64,000 nucleotides of DNA, taken from the NCBI RefSeq assembly GCF_041687215.1, contig NZ_JAWLCI010000020.1, forward strand, positions 1-64,000. The letters run 5' to 3'. Below, piece by piece: positions 36,436 to 45,875 of this stretch. Under the pieces are notes generated by a model. It was not told the origin of the DNA, made no database searches, and saw only the letters and a list, made by a program, of their open reading frames with translations. The DNA comes from Mariniphaga sp041687215 (GTDB lineage: Bacteria > Bacteroidota > Bacteroidia > Bacteroidales > Prolixibacteraceae). Position numbers and translations under genes: made by a program. How positions within the stretch are numbered: position 1 is the first letter of the stretch; each line of letters starts with the position of its first letter.

Positions 36436-36553
36436 ATTCTGGCTAAGCCAAAATAAACATCAAAGTTTGTGGTAAACTAAATCGCAAAAAATTCAACCTG
36501 AAACTGCAAAAAGTTTTAATTTAGCTTCATTGTTACATTAAAACTGCATAACC

Positions 36554-37711
36554 ATGAAAAAAACTATTTTCCTGATGATGGCTTTTCTTGCAGCCACTCC
36601 GTTATTTGCCCAGTCAGATTTTAACGGTCTGAACATGAATATGGGAAACCTGTTCCGTATGTCTGACGCCAAAACCCGTTCTATCAGTCCCGAAAATTTT
36701 ACAGGTGAAAAAGGCAAAGGTGGAATGGCCATTCCCGACCCCGATGCTCCGGTTAATACGGCCAATGCTACAAATGCAGCCCGCGATTTGGGGCAAGGCT
36801 GGAAAGTTAATCCGTTTATTCGCATAAAACCCGGCGAAACATTTACGCTGGCTGAAATTGAAGGCCCTGGAGCTATTCAGCATATTTGGATGACACCTAC
36901 CGGAAACTGGCGGTTTTCCATCCTCCGGTTTTACTGGGACGATGAGGAAACACCATCGGTGGAGGTGCCGGTGGGCGATTTTTTTGCCATGGGCTGGAAT
37001 GAATATGCACCACTCAGTTCGCTGGCCATTTGTGTAAATCCGGGCAGTGCTTTTAATTGTTACTGGCAAATGCCTTTCCACAAAAAATGCAAAATTACCA
37101 TGGAAAATATAAACGACCAGGACGAAATGAGGCTCTATTACCAGATTGATTATACCCTGACTGATTTTCCCGATGATGCGGCTTATTTTCATGCTCAGTT
37201 CCGCCGGACAAACCCTAATGAAACTTCAGATTATACTGTTGTTGAAAACATTAAAGGCAAAGGCCAATTTGTCGGTCTTTACATGGCCTGGGGAGTTAAC
37301 AAAAACGGATGGTGGGGCGAGGGTGAAATAAAGTTTTTTATGGATGGAGACACCAAATTCCCAACCATTTGCGGAACAGGTACAGAAGATTATTTCTGCG
37401 GTTCGTACAATTTCGACAGGGGCGGTCAATACACCGTTTTCAATACTCCTTATGCCGGTTTGCACCAGGTTATCAAACCCGACGGTGCATACAAATCGCA
37501 GCAACGGTTTGGCCTTTACCGGTGGCATATTCTTGATCCCATTCGGTTTGAAAAAGATTTAAAAGTAACCATTCAGGATTTGGGCTGGCGACACGGAGGA
37601 AGGTATCTTCCGCAAAAATCAGATATCTCTTCGGTGGCGTTCTGGTACCAGGCCGAACCACACGGCAAATTTCCAAAACTGCCGGAATGGGAGAAACTTG
37701 AAGTAAACTAA
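36554..37711 (+). CDS. GH172/DUF2961-family glycoside hydrolase, secreted
   Basis: 385 residues with a signal peptide (TIFLMMAFLAATPLFAQ). The jelly-roll pattern EIEGPGAIQHIWMTPTGNWR, SVEVPVGDFFAMGWNEYAPL and CGTGTEDYFCGSYNF is the DUF2961 signature, now GH172, whose members act on fructofuranosyl or D-arabinofuranosyl linkages. The specificity here is unknown. The sugar transporter gene 64 nt downstream suggests that its product is imported. Confidence 0.88.
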   Translation: MKKTIFLMMAFLAATPLFAQSDFNGLNMNMGNLFRMSDAKTRSISPENFTGEKGKGGMAIPDPDAPVNTANATNAARDLGQGWKVNPFIRIKPGETFTLAEIEGPGAIQHIWMTPTGNWRFSILRFYWDDEETPSVEVPVGDFFAMGWNEYAPLSSLAICVNPGSAFNCYWQMPFHKKCKITMENINDQDEMRLYYQIDYTLTDFPDDAAYFHAQFRRTNPNETSDYTVVENIKGKGQFVGLYMAWGVNKNGWWGEGEIKFFMDGDTKFPTICGTGTEDYFCGSYNFDRGGQYTVFNTPYAGLHQVIKPDGAYKSQQRFGLYRWHILDPIRFEKDLKVTIQDLGWRHGGRYLPQKSDISSVAFWYQAEPHGKFPKLPEWEKLEVN

Positions 37712-37775
37712 TAAACTGAACAGAACGGAAAATTAATTTTTAAAAAGCAGTTTCTAAAGCAATCAGAAATTTCAC

Positions 37776-39203
37776 ATGGAAAACCATAGAATAATACCCA
37801 GGGGAATTGTGTGGCCATTTATTTTGTTAACGTCCCTGTTTTTTGCATGGGCCATTCCCAACAATTTAACCGACACCATGCTGGCTGCATTCAAACGGAT
37901 TATGAGCCTGACGGACTCCAAAACCGCCTGGATACAGTTGGCGTGTTACCTGTTTGGATACGGAGGGTTTGCCATTCCGGCAGCGTTGTTCATAAAAAAA
38001 TACACCTATAAATCGGGAGTTCTGGCAGGACTTGGACTGTACTCCACCGGAACTTTTATGTTTTATCCTGCCATGCTGCTGGCCGGGGTAAACATTAACA
38101 TCAGTTTTTTAATGTTTCTGCTGGCTCTGGTTATTCTTTTTGCAGGCCTTTCCATTCTCGAAACCTCGGCCAATTCGTACGTTTATGCCATTGGGCCGGA
38201 ACAAACCGGAACACAACGGTTAAATTTTGCACAGTCGTTTAATCCGTTTGGCGCCATTACCGGCGTAGTGCTGAGCCAGATTTTTGTGTTGTCGCAGTTA
38301 AATACGCTCAGTGCCGAAGAGCGGGCAGCCCTGCCTGTGGAAGAACTGATAAAAATTCAGGGAACTGAACTGAGTGCCGTTACCACCACGTATGTAGCTC
38401 TTGGTCTGGTTATGGTAGTGATTTTACTGGCTATTTATTTTACCAAAATGCCTTATGCAAAAGAGGAAGACAAAAAACTGGATTTCGGCGGTACATTCCG
38501 CAGGTTAATGAAAAATAAAAACTACGTTTGGGGCGTAATTGCCCAGTTCTTTTATGTGGGAGCACAAATTGCCGTCTGGTCGTTTATCATCAGGTATGTG
38601 ATGCAACAAATGCAATTGGATACTGTTGTTGCAGAATTTGGGAAAAATGCCCCACCTGAACAAATCATTTCACGGTTGAGAAACATCGAACCACTTGCAG
38701 CCGGATTTTATAATATCACCGAAATGCTGGGAGTTAAAGCTTTTTTACCACGAACTGCCGAGCAGGCCGGTGCAACCTACTACATAATTTCTTTGATACT
38801 ATTTGTAATCGGGCGGTTCACCTTCACCTGGTTGATGAAATATTTTAAACCGCGCACACTGTTAACAACCCTGTCGATTTTAGCTTTGATATTCAGCCTG
38901 ATAACTATTTACGGAGAGGGTTGGATTGGCATTTACGCACTGGTTTGTATTTCGGGTTGTATGTCGCTGATGTTCCCAACCATTTACGGACTTGGCATTT
39001 CCGGACTTGGGAAAGACACAAAAATTGGTGGGGCCGGAATGATTATGGCCATTGCCGGTGCAGCGGTTTTAACGCAAATTCAGGGAATCGTTTCCGACCA
39101 GTCGGGCAGTATAAAACTGGCCTTTTGGGTGCCTGCTGTCGCATTTATGATTATTGCATATTACAGTGCAATCATCAGCCGTAAAAAAGCAGTTAATGTT
39201 TAA
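37776..39203 (+). CDS. FucP-like sugar:proton symporter (MFS)
   Basis: 475 residues, twelve predicted TM helices, with LTSLFFAWAIPNNLTDTMLA near the N-terminus, as in L-fucose permease FucP. LNFAQSFNPFGAITGVVLSQ and the long inserted segments around residues 180-205 and 285-330 are usual for the Bacteroidota branch. Substrate is inferred as a monosaccharide, possibly fucose, which would suit the fucosidase locus elsewhere in the window. Confidence 0.85.
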   Translation: MENHRIIPRGIVWPFILLTSLFFAWAIPNNLTDTMLAAFKRIMSLTDSKTAWIQLACYLFGYGGFAIPAALFIKKYTYKSGVLAGLGLYSTGTFMFYPAMLLAGVNINISFLMFLLALVILFAGLSILETSANSYVYAIGPEQTGTQRLNFAQSFNPFGAITGVVLSQIFVLSQLNTLSAEERAALPVEELIKIQGTELSAVTTTYVALGLVMVVILLAIYFTKMPYAKEEDKKLDFGGTFRRLMKNKNYVWGVIAQFFYVGAQIAVWSFIIRYVMQQMQLDTVVAEFGKNAPPEQIISRLRNIEPLAAGFYNITEMLGVKAFLPRTAEQAGATYYIISLILFVIGRFTFTWLMKYFKPRTLLTTLSILALIFSLITIYGEGWIGIYALVCISGCMSLMFPTIYGLGISGLGKDTKIGGAGMIMAIAGAAVLTQIQGIVSDQSGSIKLAFWVPAVAFMIIAYYSAIISRKKAVNV

Positions 39204-39264
39204 AGCATGTAAAACAAGCACTGGCTTTTGTTGTTATTACCATTGAGAATTTGAATAATAATTC

Positions 39265-39558
39265 ATGTTGAAAAAGTTAAAAGAAAAGTGGAACATCAAA
39301 AGCAACTTACAATTGGTTTTAATTCTTGTAATCTTTTCAGTAACCGGAAGTGCATCATTGGTTGTTAGAAAATTTGTTTTCGAGTGGCTCGGAATTACAA
39401 CTGATACAAGTTTATGGATTAAAGTTCCGCTTTATGTGCTGATAATCGTTCCTGCATACCAAATCCTGTTTATGGTTATCGGAACCTTATTCGGACAGTT
39501 TAGGTTTGCCTGGGAATTTGAAAAAAGGGTTTTTTCGCGTTTTAAATTTAAAAAATGA
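39265..39558 (+). CDS. Small two-TM protein, DUF6787-like
   Basis: 97 residues with two TM helices (LQLVLILVIFSVTGSASLVV and VPLYVLIIVPAYQILFMVIG) and a basic C-terminus. It resembles DUF6787. Function unknown. It overlaps msrA by 4 nt (ATGA), indicating coupled translation. Confidence 0.7.
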   Translation: MLKKLKEKWNIKSNLQLVLILVIFSVTGSASLVVRKFVFEWLGITTDTSLWIKVPLYVLIIVPAYQILFMVIGTLFGQFRFAWEFEKRVFSRFKFKK

Positions 39559-40148
39559 AGATTTTTACACTCATATTAATCACATTGTTTATGAATAATT
39601 TTTCAGAACAAAATAAAAAAACTGAACTGGCAACGCTTGGTGGTGGCTGTTTTTGGTGTACTGAAGCAGTTTTCCTTGAAATGCAAGGAGTTGAAAAAGT
39701 GGTTCCCGGATACAGCGGGGGGCATGTTAAAAATCCGGCTTACCGCGAAGTGACCACTGGAAGAACAGGCCATGCCGAAGTTGTGCAAATTACATTCAAT
39801 CCCGAAATCACAACTTTTTCAGAAATCCTGGAGGTGTTTTTTAAAACACACGATCCCACTACGCTGAACCGGCAGGGAAATGATGTTGGTACACAATACC
39901 GTTCGGCCATTTTTTACCACAACGAAGAACAAAAACAAATTGCTGAAAAAGTGATTGCGCTTTTTGAACAGGAAAAAGTTTACGATGACCCGATTGTAAC
40001 AGAAGTAACTCCTTTTGAAGCGTTTTACCTGGCCGAAGATTACCATCATAACTATTTTGCACGAAATAAAAATCAACCCTATTGCCAGTTTGTTGTGGCA
40101 CCAAAAGTGGAAAAATTCAGAAAAATTTTTAAAGAAAAAGTAAAATAA
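39555..40148 (+). CDS. msrA: Peptide-methionine (S)-S-oxide reductase
   Basis: It repairs the S-epimer of methionine sulfoxide in proteins. The catalytic motif GGGCFWCTEAVF lies at about residues 28-39, and the family blocks GYSGGHVKNPAYREVTTG RTGHAEVVQI and DPTTLNRQGNDVGTQYRS are intact. The N-terminus (FTLILITLFMNNF) is weakly hydrophobic and might be a signal or anchor, so it may act in the envelope. Confidence 0.95.
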   Translation: MKIFTLILITLFMNNFSEQNKKTELATLGGGCFWCTEAVFLEMQGVEKVVPGYSGGHVKNPAYREVTTGRTGHAEVVQITFNPEITTFSEILEVFFKTHDPTTLNRQGNDVGTQYRSAIFYHNEEQKQIAEKVIALFEQEKVYDDPIVTEVTPFEAFYLAEDYHHNYFARNKNQPYCQFVVAPKVEKFRKIFKEKVK

Positions 40149-40159
40149 ATCCAACAAAA

Positions 40160-40190
40160 AACGGAGCTCAATTAAAAGCTCCGTTCCTTT
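40160..40190 (+). terminator. Terminator after msrA
   Basis: AACGGAGCT (40160-40168) pairs with AGCTCCGTT (40177-40185), followed by CCTTTTT. It lies between convergent genes and may serve both. Confidence 0.85.
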
Positions 40191-40212
40191 TTATCAAATG
40201 ATTTTCAAAAAA

Positions 40213-40971
40213 TTATAATTCTCTAATCCAGATATTTCTGAAACTTACCGGATTGCCATGATCCTGAAGCGAAATGCTACCCGGCCCATGTTTTTTTACA
40301 CTGTACTCGGGAATTCCAATGTATTCTGTGGGGCCCCGCATTTTTACGTTATTCTGAACCAAAACTCCATTGTGCAAAACAGTTACGGTGGGAGGAGTAA
40401 AGTAGGTACCGTTGTCGTTAAACCGGGGTGCAGTATAAATGATGTCGTAGGTCTGCCATTCGCCCGGAGCTTTGCAGGCATTTACCAGGGGCGCATGTTG
40501 TTTGTAAACACTTCCGGCCTGACCGTTACGGTAAGTGCGGTTGTCATAATTGTCGAGCACCTGCACCTCATATCTTTCCTGCAGAAATACGCCGCTGTTG
40601 CCGCGTCCCTGACTGGTTCCCACAACTTCAGAAGGTGAACGCCACTCAATGTGCAACTGGAAATCTTCGAAAACACGTTTGGTTTTTATACCTCCCTGGC
40701 CTTTTACTACGGTAACGCAACCGTCTTCCACTGTCCAGCCCGGTTCGCCTCCGTTCCCATTGGTCCACTCCCTGCCAATATCAACACCATCAAACAGCAC
40801 AATGGCATCCGATGGCGCATCGAGCGGAGTCGCCCCGGGTTTAATAACAGGGACTTCCGGGTCCCAGATTTCAGTCATTTCGGGCTTCATCGGCATAGGC
40901 CCATCGGTTTGTGCAAAAACTCCAAATGCTGCAAATAACAACATAATAGAAAAAATTGTAGTCTTTCTCAT
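40213..40971 (-). CDS. DUF1080 (3-keto-disaccharide hydrolase-like) secreted protein
   Basis: 252 residues with signal peptide (TIFSIMLLFAAFGVFAQ). The concanavalin-like DUF1080 fold shows AIVLFDGVDIGREWTNGNGG, FEDFQLHIEWRSPSEV and GRGNSGVFLQERYEVQVLDN. This family includes enzymes cleaving 3-keto-glycosides made by Gfo/Idh/MocA oxidoreductases; two such oxidoreductases lie elsewhere in the window. Role inferred. Confidence 0.85.
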   Translation of the reverse strand: MRKTTIFSIMLLFAAFGVFAQTDGPMPMKPEMTEIWDPEVPVIKPGATPLDAPSDAIVLFDGVDIGREWTNGNGGEPGWTVEDGCVTVVKGQGGIKTKRVFEDFQLHIEWRSPSEVVGTSQGRGNSGVFLQERYEVQVLDNYDNRTYRNGQAGSVYKQHAPLVNACKAPGEWQTYDIIYTAPRFNDNGTYFTPPTVTVLHNGVLVQNNVKMRGPTEYIGIPEYSVKKHGPGSISLQDHGNPVSFRNIWIREL

Positions 40972-40988
40972 CTTCTGATTTTTTTAAT

Positions 40989-41321
40989 TTAGTCGATTAA
41001 ATCAATAATTCGTTGGGTCAATATCTCTTTAAATTTTAACGAAATTTTTGAGACTTTCCTAATTATCAATGACTCATTTAACAGAAAAATCTTATGAATT
41101 CGTACGTAACTTTTTAAAGGTAAAACACTGGTTAAATAATCTTCATCTTCAATATTTACAGAAAGACCATCGTTCTTTACCTTAGATGTAATCTGTATAA
41201 GAAGATAATCCCCTGTCTGATTAACCCTATTGTTTGAAATTACCAGGGCAGGCCTTTTTTTAAACTGAGATGCATTGGTAAAAGGGAATGAAACGGCAAC
41301 AATATCACCTTGTTCGAACAT
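40989..41321 (-). CDS. PemK/MazF-type toxin (mRNA interferase)
   Basis: 110 residues. FEQGDIVAVSFPFTNASQFK KRPALVISNN is the canonical MazF-like N-terminus, and YVRIHKIFLLNESLIIRKVS KIS the C-terminal part. It probably cleaves mRNA when its antitoxin, encoded 9 nt upstream, is lost. Confidence 0.85.
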   Translation of the reverse strand: MFEQGDIVAVSFPFTNASQFKKRPALVISNNRVNQTGDYLLIQITSKVKNDGLSVNIEDEDYLTSVLPLKSYVRIHKIFLLNESLIIRKVSKISLKFKEILTQRIIDLID

Positions 41322-41330
41322 GAATTTACT

Positions 41331-41522
41331 TTAAAGAAGTTTATCCCATCGATCATCCTCATCACTACTCCATTCTTCAGCCAAACTTTTTTCTGCAACC
41401 ATGGATACAATATCAAGATCACTATTTTTGATACGGTACGATTCCAGGTAGTCAAGCTTTTCCAAAACTCTTTTCAATCTCAAAAAATTTGACCTTTTTA
41501 CTCTTATTTCAACTGTTTCCAT
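41331..41522 (-). CDS. Cognate antitoxin of the MazF-type toxin
   Basis: 63 residues, METVEIRVKRSNFLRLKRVL at the start and an acidic, probably disordered C-terminus (EEWSSDEDDRWDKLL), as expected of an antitoxin that wraps its toxin. It precedes the toxin in the same operon. No DNA-binding fold is obvious. Assigned by position and composition. Confidence 0.7.
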   Translation of the reverse strand: METVEIRVKRSNFLRLKRVLEKLDYLESYRIKNSDLDIVSMVAEKSLAEEWSSDEDDRWDKLL

Positions 41523-41566
41523 TTTATCAAGATTTTTCCTCGCTCAAAAATAACAAAAAAGTCTGG

Positions 41567-43312
41567 CTAAAGTCCCAACTCATTCATAATCGCTTCAATT
41601 TTGGCATCGGCTGTTTTTTCAGCTTCGTCAAACTGAGCGCGTGATTTCAGTTCACCTTTCACTTCAAAATAAAACTTGATTTTAGGTTCAGTTCCCGAGG
41701 GCCGCACCGAAATTTTGGTACCGTCCTGTGTAAAAAACTGAAGCACGTTGGACGTTACTTTCTGGTCGATTTTTTTCTCTTCGCCTGTAATCAGATTTTT
41801 AGCTACTAGGGTGGAATAGTCTTTTACCCATTCCATTGGTGAACCTCCCAATTTCCGTGGCGGGTTATTCCGAAATTCACTCATCATTTGCTGAATTTCG
41901 TCGGCGCCTTTTTTGCCCGGGCGAACAACCGATTTCAATTTTTCCTTCGAAAATCCGTATTCGAGGTAAATGTCCTGAAGAAGTTCATAAAGCGTTTTCC
42001 CCTGGTCGATTGCCCAGGCAGCAATTTCAGCCATCAGCGCACAGGAAGAAACTGCATCTTTATCGCGAACAAAATCGGCAGGCATGAATCCGAAACTTTC
42101 TTCACCTCCGCCAATGTATTTTTGTTTTCCTTCCTGTTCGCGAATCACTTCGGCAATGAATTTAAAACCGGTGTAAACATCATAATATCCGATGTTGTTT
42201 TTTCGTGCAATTTCTGCAATCAGTTCTGTGGAAACAATAGTTTTTACAACAAATTCATTGCCCTGCATTTTGCCGGCTTCCTTCATTTTGGTAATAATAT
42301 AATAAATGAAAATGAGCGCAGTTTGGTTGCCGTTAACAATGATGTATTCTCCCTTGTCGTTTTTCACAGCAACTCCCAGGCGATCACCATCGGGGTCGCT
42401 GGCCATTACCAAATCAGCATCTACTTCATAAGCTTTTTTAATGGCCATTTCCATGGCGGCTTTCTCTTCAGGGTTTGGCGAAACAACGGTTGGAAAATCG
42501 CCGCTCACCACATCCTGTTCCGGAATATTTATAATATTGGTAAAGCCAAACTTCCGAAGCGCGGCAGGCACCATTTTTACTGTAGTTCCGTGAATGGGTG
42601 TAAAAATAATTTTCATGTTTTTGTGCCGCTCCACCACATCGGGCGAAATGGAAACAGTTTTTACCATCTCCAAAAACTTTTCATCCATTTCCTTGCCCAT
42701 GATTTCAATCAGATCATCCGGTCCGTCAAACTTTATGTCTTCCACTTTAACCTTTGAAACCTCGTTCACAATATTGACATCGTGTGGGGCAACAATCTGG
42801 GAACCGTCGTCCCAATAGGCTTTGTAACCATTGTATTCCTTTGGATTATGCGACGCCGTAAGAATTATTCCGCTCTGGCAACCTAATTCTCTTATGGCAA
42901 ACGAAAGCTCTGGGGTAGGTCTTAAATCTTCAAACAAATAAGCTTTTATTCCGTTGGCGGCAAACACTTTGGCGCTGCTTTCGGCAAATGTCCGGCTATT
43001 GTTCCGGCAGTCGTGGCCAATGGCCACTTTTATTTGTGGCAGGTCGGCAAAATTTTTCTTCAGGTAGTTGCAAAGTCCCTGGTTGGCAGCCCCAATGGTG
43101 TATTTGTTCACACGGTTTGTTCCGGCGCCCATTATGCCGCGAAGTCCGCCGGTACCAAATTCGAGATTCCTGTAAAAAGAATCAATTAGTTTAGTTGAAT
43201 CTTCTGCATCGAGCATGAGTTGAACTTCTTTCCGGGTTTCTTCGTCGTATGTATCCGAAAGCCATTCCTGCGCTTTTTCGCGAACCTTTTTCAGTAATTC
43301 TTTATTATCCAT
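41567..43312 (-). CDS. Phospho-sugar mutase (phosphoglucomutase/phosphomannomutase)
   Basis: 581 residues of the alpha-D-phosphohexomutase family. The phosphoserine loop is ILTASHNPKEYNGYKAYWDD, metal-binding loop ASDPDGDRLGVAVKN, sugar-binding loop IGGGEESFGFMP and phosphate-binding loop VRPSGTEPKIKFYF. It would supply glucose-1-phosphate to the dTDP-rhamnose genes encoded just upstream in the same direction (gap 4 nt). Confidence 0.93.
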   Translation of the reverse strand: MDNKELLKKVREKAQEWLSDTYDEETRKEVQLMLDAEDSTKLIDSFYRNLEFGTGGLRGIMGAGTNRVNKYTIGAANQGLCNYLKKNFADLPQIKVAIGHDCRNNSRTFAESSAKVFAANGIKAYLFEDLRPTPELSFAIRELGCQSGIILTASHNPKEYNGYKAYWDDGSQIVAPHDVNIVNEVSKVKVEDIKFDGPDDLIEIMGKEMDEKFLEMVKTVSISPDVVERHKNMKIIFTPIHGTTVKMVPAALRKFGFTNIINIPEQDVVSGDFPTVVSPNPEEKAAMEMAIKKAYEVDADLVMASDPDGDRLGVAVKNDKGEYIIVNGNQTALIFIYYIITKMKEAGKMQGNEFVVKTIVSTELIAEIARKNNIGYYDVYTGFKFIAEVIREQEGKQKYIGGGEESFGFMPADFVRDKDAVSSCALMAEIAAWAIDQGKTLYELLQDIYLEYGFSKEKLKSVVRPGKKGADEIQQMMSEFRNNPPRKLGGSPMEWVKDYSTLVAKNLITGEEKKIDQKVTSNVLQFFTQDGTKISVRPSGTEPKIKFYFEVKGELKSRAQFDEAEKTADAKIEAIMNELGL

Positions 43313-43316
43313 GGTA

Positions 43317-44189
43317 TTATTTCTTTTGAAGTTTATTTATGCAAATTTTTAGACTGTCTTTCCAGTATGGAATTTCCAGATTAAAAGTAACTTTTATTTT
43401 CGATTTATTCAAGACACTGTAGTTTGGTCGTTTTGCGGCAGTGGGAAATTCTTCCGATAAAACGGGAAGTATTTTACAGTCCATCAGGGCCAGTTCGAAA
43501 ATGGCTTTGGCAAAGTCGTACCAACTGGCCACCCCTTCGTTGGAATAGTGGTAAATTCCGGAATTGCATTTATCCGGCTGTTCAACACAATATTTTATAA
43601 TATGAAGAATAGCTTTTGCCAAATCTCCGGCAAAAGTGGGCGTGCCAATCTGGTCAAAAACCACTTTCAGCATTTCACGTTCCTGCCCGAGCTTAAGCAT
43701 GGTTTTCACAAAGTTATTTCCAAACGAAGAGTAAAGCCACGATGTACGAACAACTATTGTATTTGGATTTACATTCAAACTTCGCGCCTCTCCTTCCTGT
43801 TTTGTTTTCCCGTAAACCCCCAATGGTTTAACCGGATCATTTTCAGTGTAAGGCAAAAACGAATTTCCATCAAAAACGTAATCAGTAGAAATATGAATAA
43901 ACCCGGCATTTTGATTTTTCGCTGTCCCGGCTAAAATTTCCGGCGCCAAAGCATTCACTTTGCGCGCTGTTTCTGCATCCGATTCAGCTTTGTCAACTGC
44001 TGTGTATGCCGCGCAATTCACCACAAAATCAGGTTTGTTTTCAAGAAAAAAAACATCAACTTCATGTTCATTGGTAATATCAAGCGAATCTACATCAGTA
44101 AAAAGAAACTGCCAGTCGGGATAATTCACCGATAATTCTTTCAACTCGTTACCCAATTGTCCGTAAGCTCCGGTTACCAGTACCTTCAT
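43317..44189 (-). CDS. rfbD: dTDP-4-dehydrorhamnose reductase
   Basis: Last step of dTDP-L-rhamnose synthesis. Extended SDR fold: VLVTGAYGQLGNELKEL (NADPH-binding), VVNCAAYTAVDKAESDAE, STDYVFDGNSFLPYTENDPV, and the YGKTKQEGE catalytic Tyr-Lys. 290 residues. Six nt after rfbC. Confidence 0.94.
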   Translation of the reverse strand: MKVLVTGAYGQLGNELKELSVNYPDWQFLFTDVDSLDITNEHEVDVFFLENKPDFVVNCAAYTAVDKAESDAETARKVNALAPEILAGTAKNQNAGFIHISTDYVFDGNSFLPYTENDPVKPLGVYGKTKQEGEARSLNVNPNTIVVRTSWLYSSFGNNFVKTMLKLGQEREMLKVVFDQIGTPTFAGDLAKAILHIIKYCVEQPDKCNSGIYHYSNEGVASWYDFAKAIFELALMDCKILPVLSEEFPTAAKRPNYSVLNKSKIKVTFNLEIPYWKDSLKICINKLQKK

Positions 44190-44195
44190 CCAACC

Positions 44196-44750
44196 TTAAA
44201 ATTTAAAGTTCATTTCTGCGTTCTTAAATAAAGGTGCGTTTAAATCTTTTTCAGAAACGATTGAATTTTCCGCATCCAATTGCCAGTCGATATTCAAATC
44301 CGAATCGTTAATATTTATGGCACGTTCTGAATCGCGGTTATAGGCGTTATCAATTTTATAGGAGAAAATGGCAGTATCGCTTAACACAGAAAACCCGTGT
44401 GCAAATCCGCGTGGAATAAACAGTTGTTTTTTTGAATCATCGTTAAGTTCCATTCCAAACCATTTTCCAAAAGTTGGCGAACCTTTACGTAAATCGAGCG
44501 CCACATCGTAAACCCGGCCCTGCACTACCCGCACCAGTTTAGCCTGCGACCACGGTTCCAACTGGTAATGCAGTCCGCGAACAACTCCACGTAACGATTT
44601 CGATTCATTATCCTGAACAAAACCGGCAAAAATTCCCGCTTTTTTATACCGTTCTTCCTGCCACGATTCAAAAAAGTAACCTCTGGAATCTCCATGAACC
44701 CGAGGTTCAATAATTAATAGTCCCGGTAACGGTGTTTCTTTAATTTTCAT
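44196..44750 (-). CDS. rfbC: dTDP-4-dehydrorhamnose 3,5-epimerase
   Basis: Cupin epimerase of dTDP-rhamnose synthesis. LLIIEPRVHGDSRGYFFESW, SLRGVVRGLHYQLEPWSQAK LVRVVQGRVYDVALDLR and FIPRGFAHGFSVLSD are typical. ATG at 44750 gives a family-like start (KIKETPLPGLLIIEP) 7 nt after rfbA; the longer frame overlaps rfbA. Confidence 0.94.
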   Translation of the reverse strand: MKIKETPLPGLLIIEPRVHGDSRGYFFESWQEERYKKAGIFAGFVQDNESKSLRGVVRGLHYQLEPWSQAKLVRVVQGRVYDVALDLRKGSPTFGKWFGMELNDDSKKQLFIPRGFAHGFSVLSDTAIFSYKIDNAYNRDSERAININDSDLNIDWQLDAENSIVSEKDLNAPLFKNAEMNFKF

Positions 44751-44757
44751 ACAACCC

Positions 44758-45639
44758 TTAATAAGATAAAATTTGTCTGTCAGCCAGCCGCAAAAGGTAC
44801 TCGCCATACTGATTTTTACTCAGGGGTTTTGCAAGCTCAAGAAGCTGTTCGCGCGAAATGAAACCCTTTTTAAAGGCAATTTCCTCAATGCACGACACTT
44901 TAAGTCCCTGTCGCTGTTCAATGGTGGCAATAAAATTGGAAGCCTGCAGCAGACTGTCGTGTGTTCCGGTGTCGAGCCAGGCAAATCCGCGTCCGAGCAG
45001 TTGTACATCTAACCGGTTTTCTTCAAGATAAATCCGGTTCAAATCTGTGATTTCCAATTCTCCGCGAGCCGAAGGTTTCAGGCTTTTGGCTTTTTCTACT
45101 ACATCGTTCGAGTAAAAATACAAGCCTGTTACTGCATAACTCGATTTAGGTTTTTGCGGCTTTTCTTCTATTGAAATAACTTTCCTTTCTTCATTAAACT
45201 CAACCACACCATAACGCTGCGGATCTTTCACGTAATAACCGAAAACAATGGCTCCATCTTCAAGTTTAGCCGATTCCTCCACAATTTTTCTAAAATTATA
45301 TCCGTAAAAAATGTTATCGCCCAAAATCAAACATACATTTTCATCGCCTATAAATTCTTCACCTAAAATAAATGCCTGTGCCAAACCATCGGGCGAGGGT
45401 TGTATTTTGTACGAAATTTTTAAACCAAGTTGCTCTCCGGTACCAAAAAGCTCTTCATACAATTTAATATCGGTTGGAGTTGAAATAATGAGAATTTCAC
45501 GAATTCCAGCCAACATTAAAATGGATAACGGATAATAAATCATTGGTTTGTCGTAAACCGGAATAATTTGTTTCGAAATAGAACGTGTTATGGGGTAAAG
45601 TCTGGTACCTGCCCCTCCTGCGAGAATAATACCTTTCAT
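44758..45639 (-). CDS. rfbA: Glucose-1-phosphate thymidylyltransferase
   Basis: First step of the dTDP-rhamnose pathway: dTTP plus glucose-1-phosphate to dTDP-glucose. KGIILAGGAGTRLYPITRSI SKQIIPVYDKPMIYYPLS is the nucleotide-binding signature, with LILGDNIFYGYNF and RGFAWLDTGTHDSLLQASNF further on. 293 residues, normal. First gene of the minus-strand operon rfbA-rfbC-rfbD-mutase; rfbB is absent. Confidence 0.95.
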   Translation of the reverse strand: MKGIILAGGAGTRLYPITRSISKQIIPVYDKPMIYYPLSILMLAGIREILIISTPTDIKLYEELFGTGEQLGLKISYKIQPSPDGLAQAFILGEEFIGDENVCLILGDNIFYGYNFRKIVEESAKLEDGAIVFGYYVKDPQRYGVVEFNEERKVISIEEKPQKPKSSYAVTGLYFYSNDVVEKAKSLKPSARGELEITDLNRIYLEENRLDVQLLGRGFAWLDTGTHDSLLQASNFIATIEQRQGLKVSCIEEIAFKKGFISREQLLELAKPLSKNQYGEYLLRLADRQILSY

Positions 45640-45792
45640 GTTATTTGGTTTAATAATTTTTTAAAATGAAATTCAAAATTAATAAAATTCAGCGGCCCGG
45701 CATTATTTGCGGTTAAGAAAACGTACCGGCAGGTTTGAGTTTTTATTTTTAAACCAAATCCGTTTTCAGCTAAAATAATTAACTGAAAACCT

Positions 45793-45822
45793 TTGAAATA
45801 AGTGAATTAAGTTATACTTTTG
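45793..45822 (+). promoter_or_regulatory. Promoter of rpsA
   Basis: TTG (45793-45795) and TACTTTTG (45815-45822) are 19 nt apart and match the Bacteroidota consensus. The leader to the ATG at 45876 is about 45 nt. Confidence 0.7.
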
Positions 45823-45875
45823 CGCGCGATTTATTACAACAATAATGTCTAACTTATTAATTTATTAAGAATTAC

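Noticed and set aside
41888..42757. 289-codon plus-strand ORF opposite the phosphosugar mutase
   Set aside because: Phe/Asn-rich antisense frame of an intact gene with all catalytic loops.
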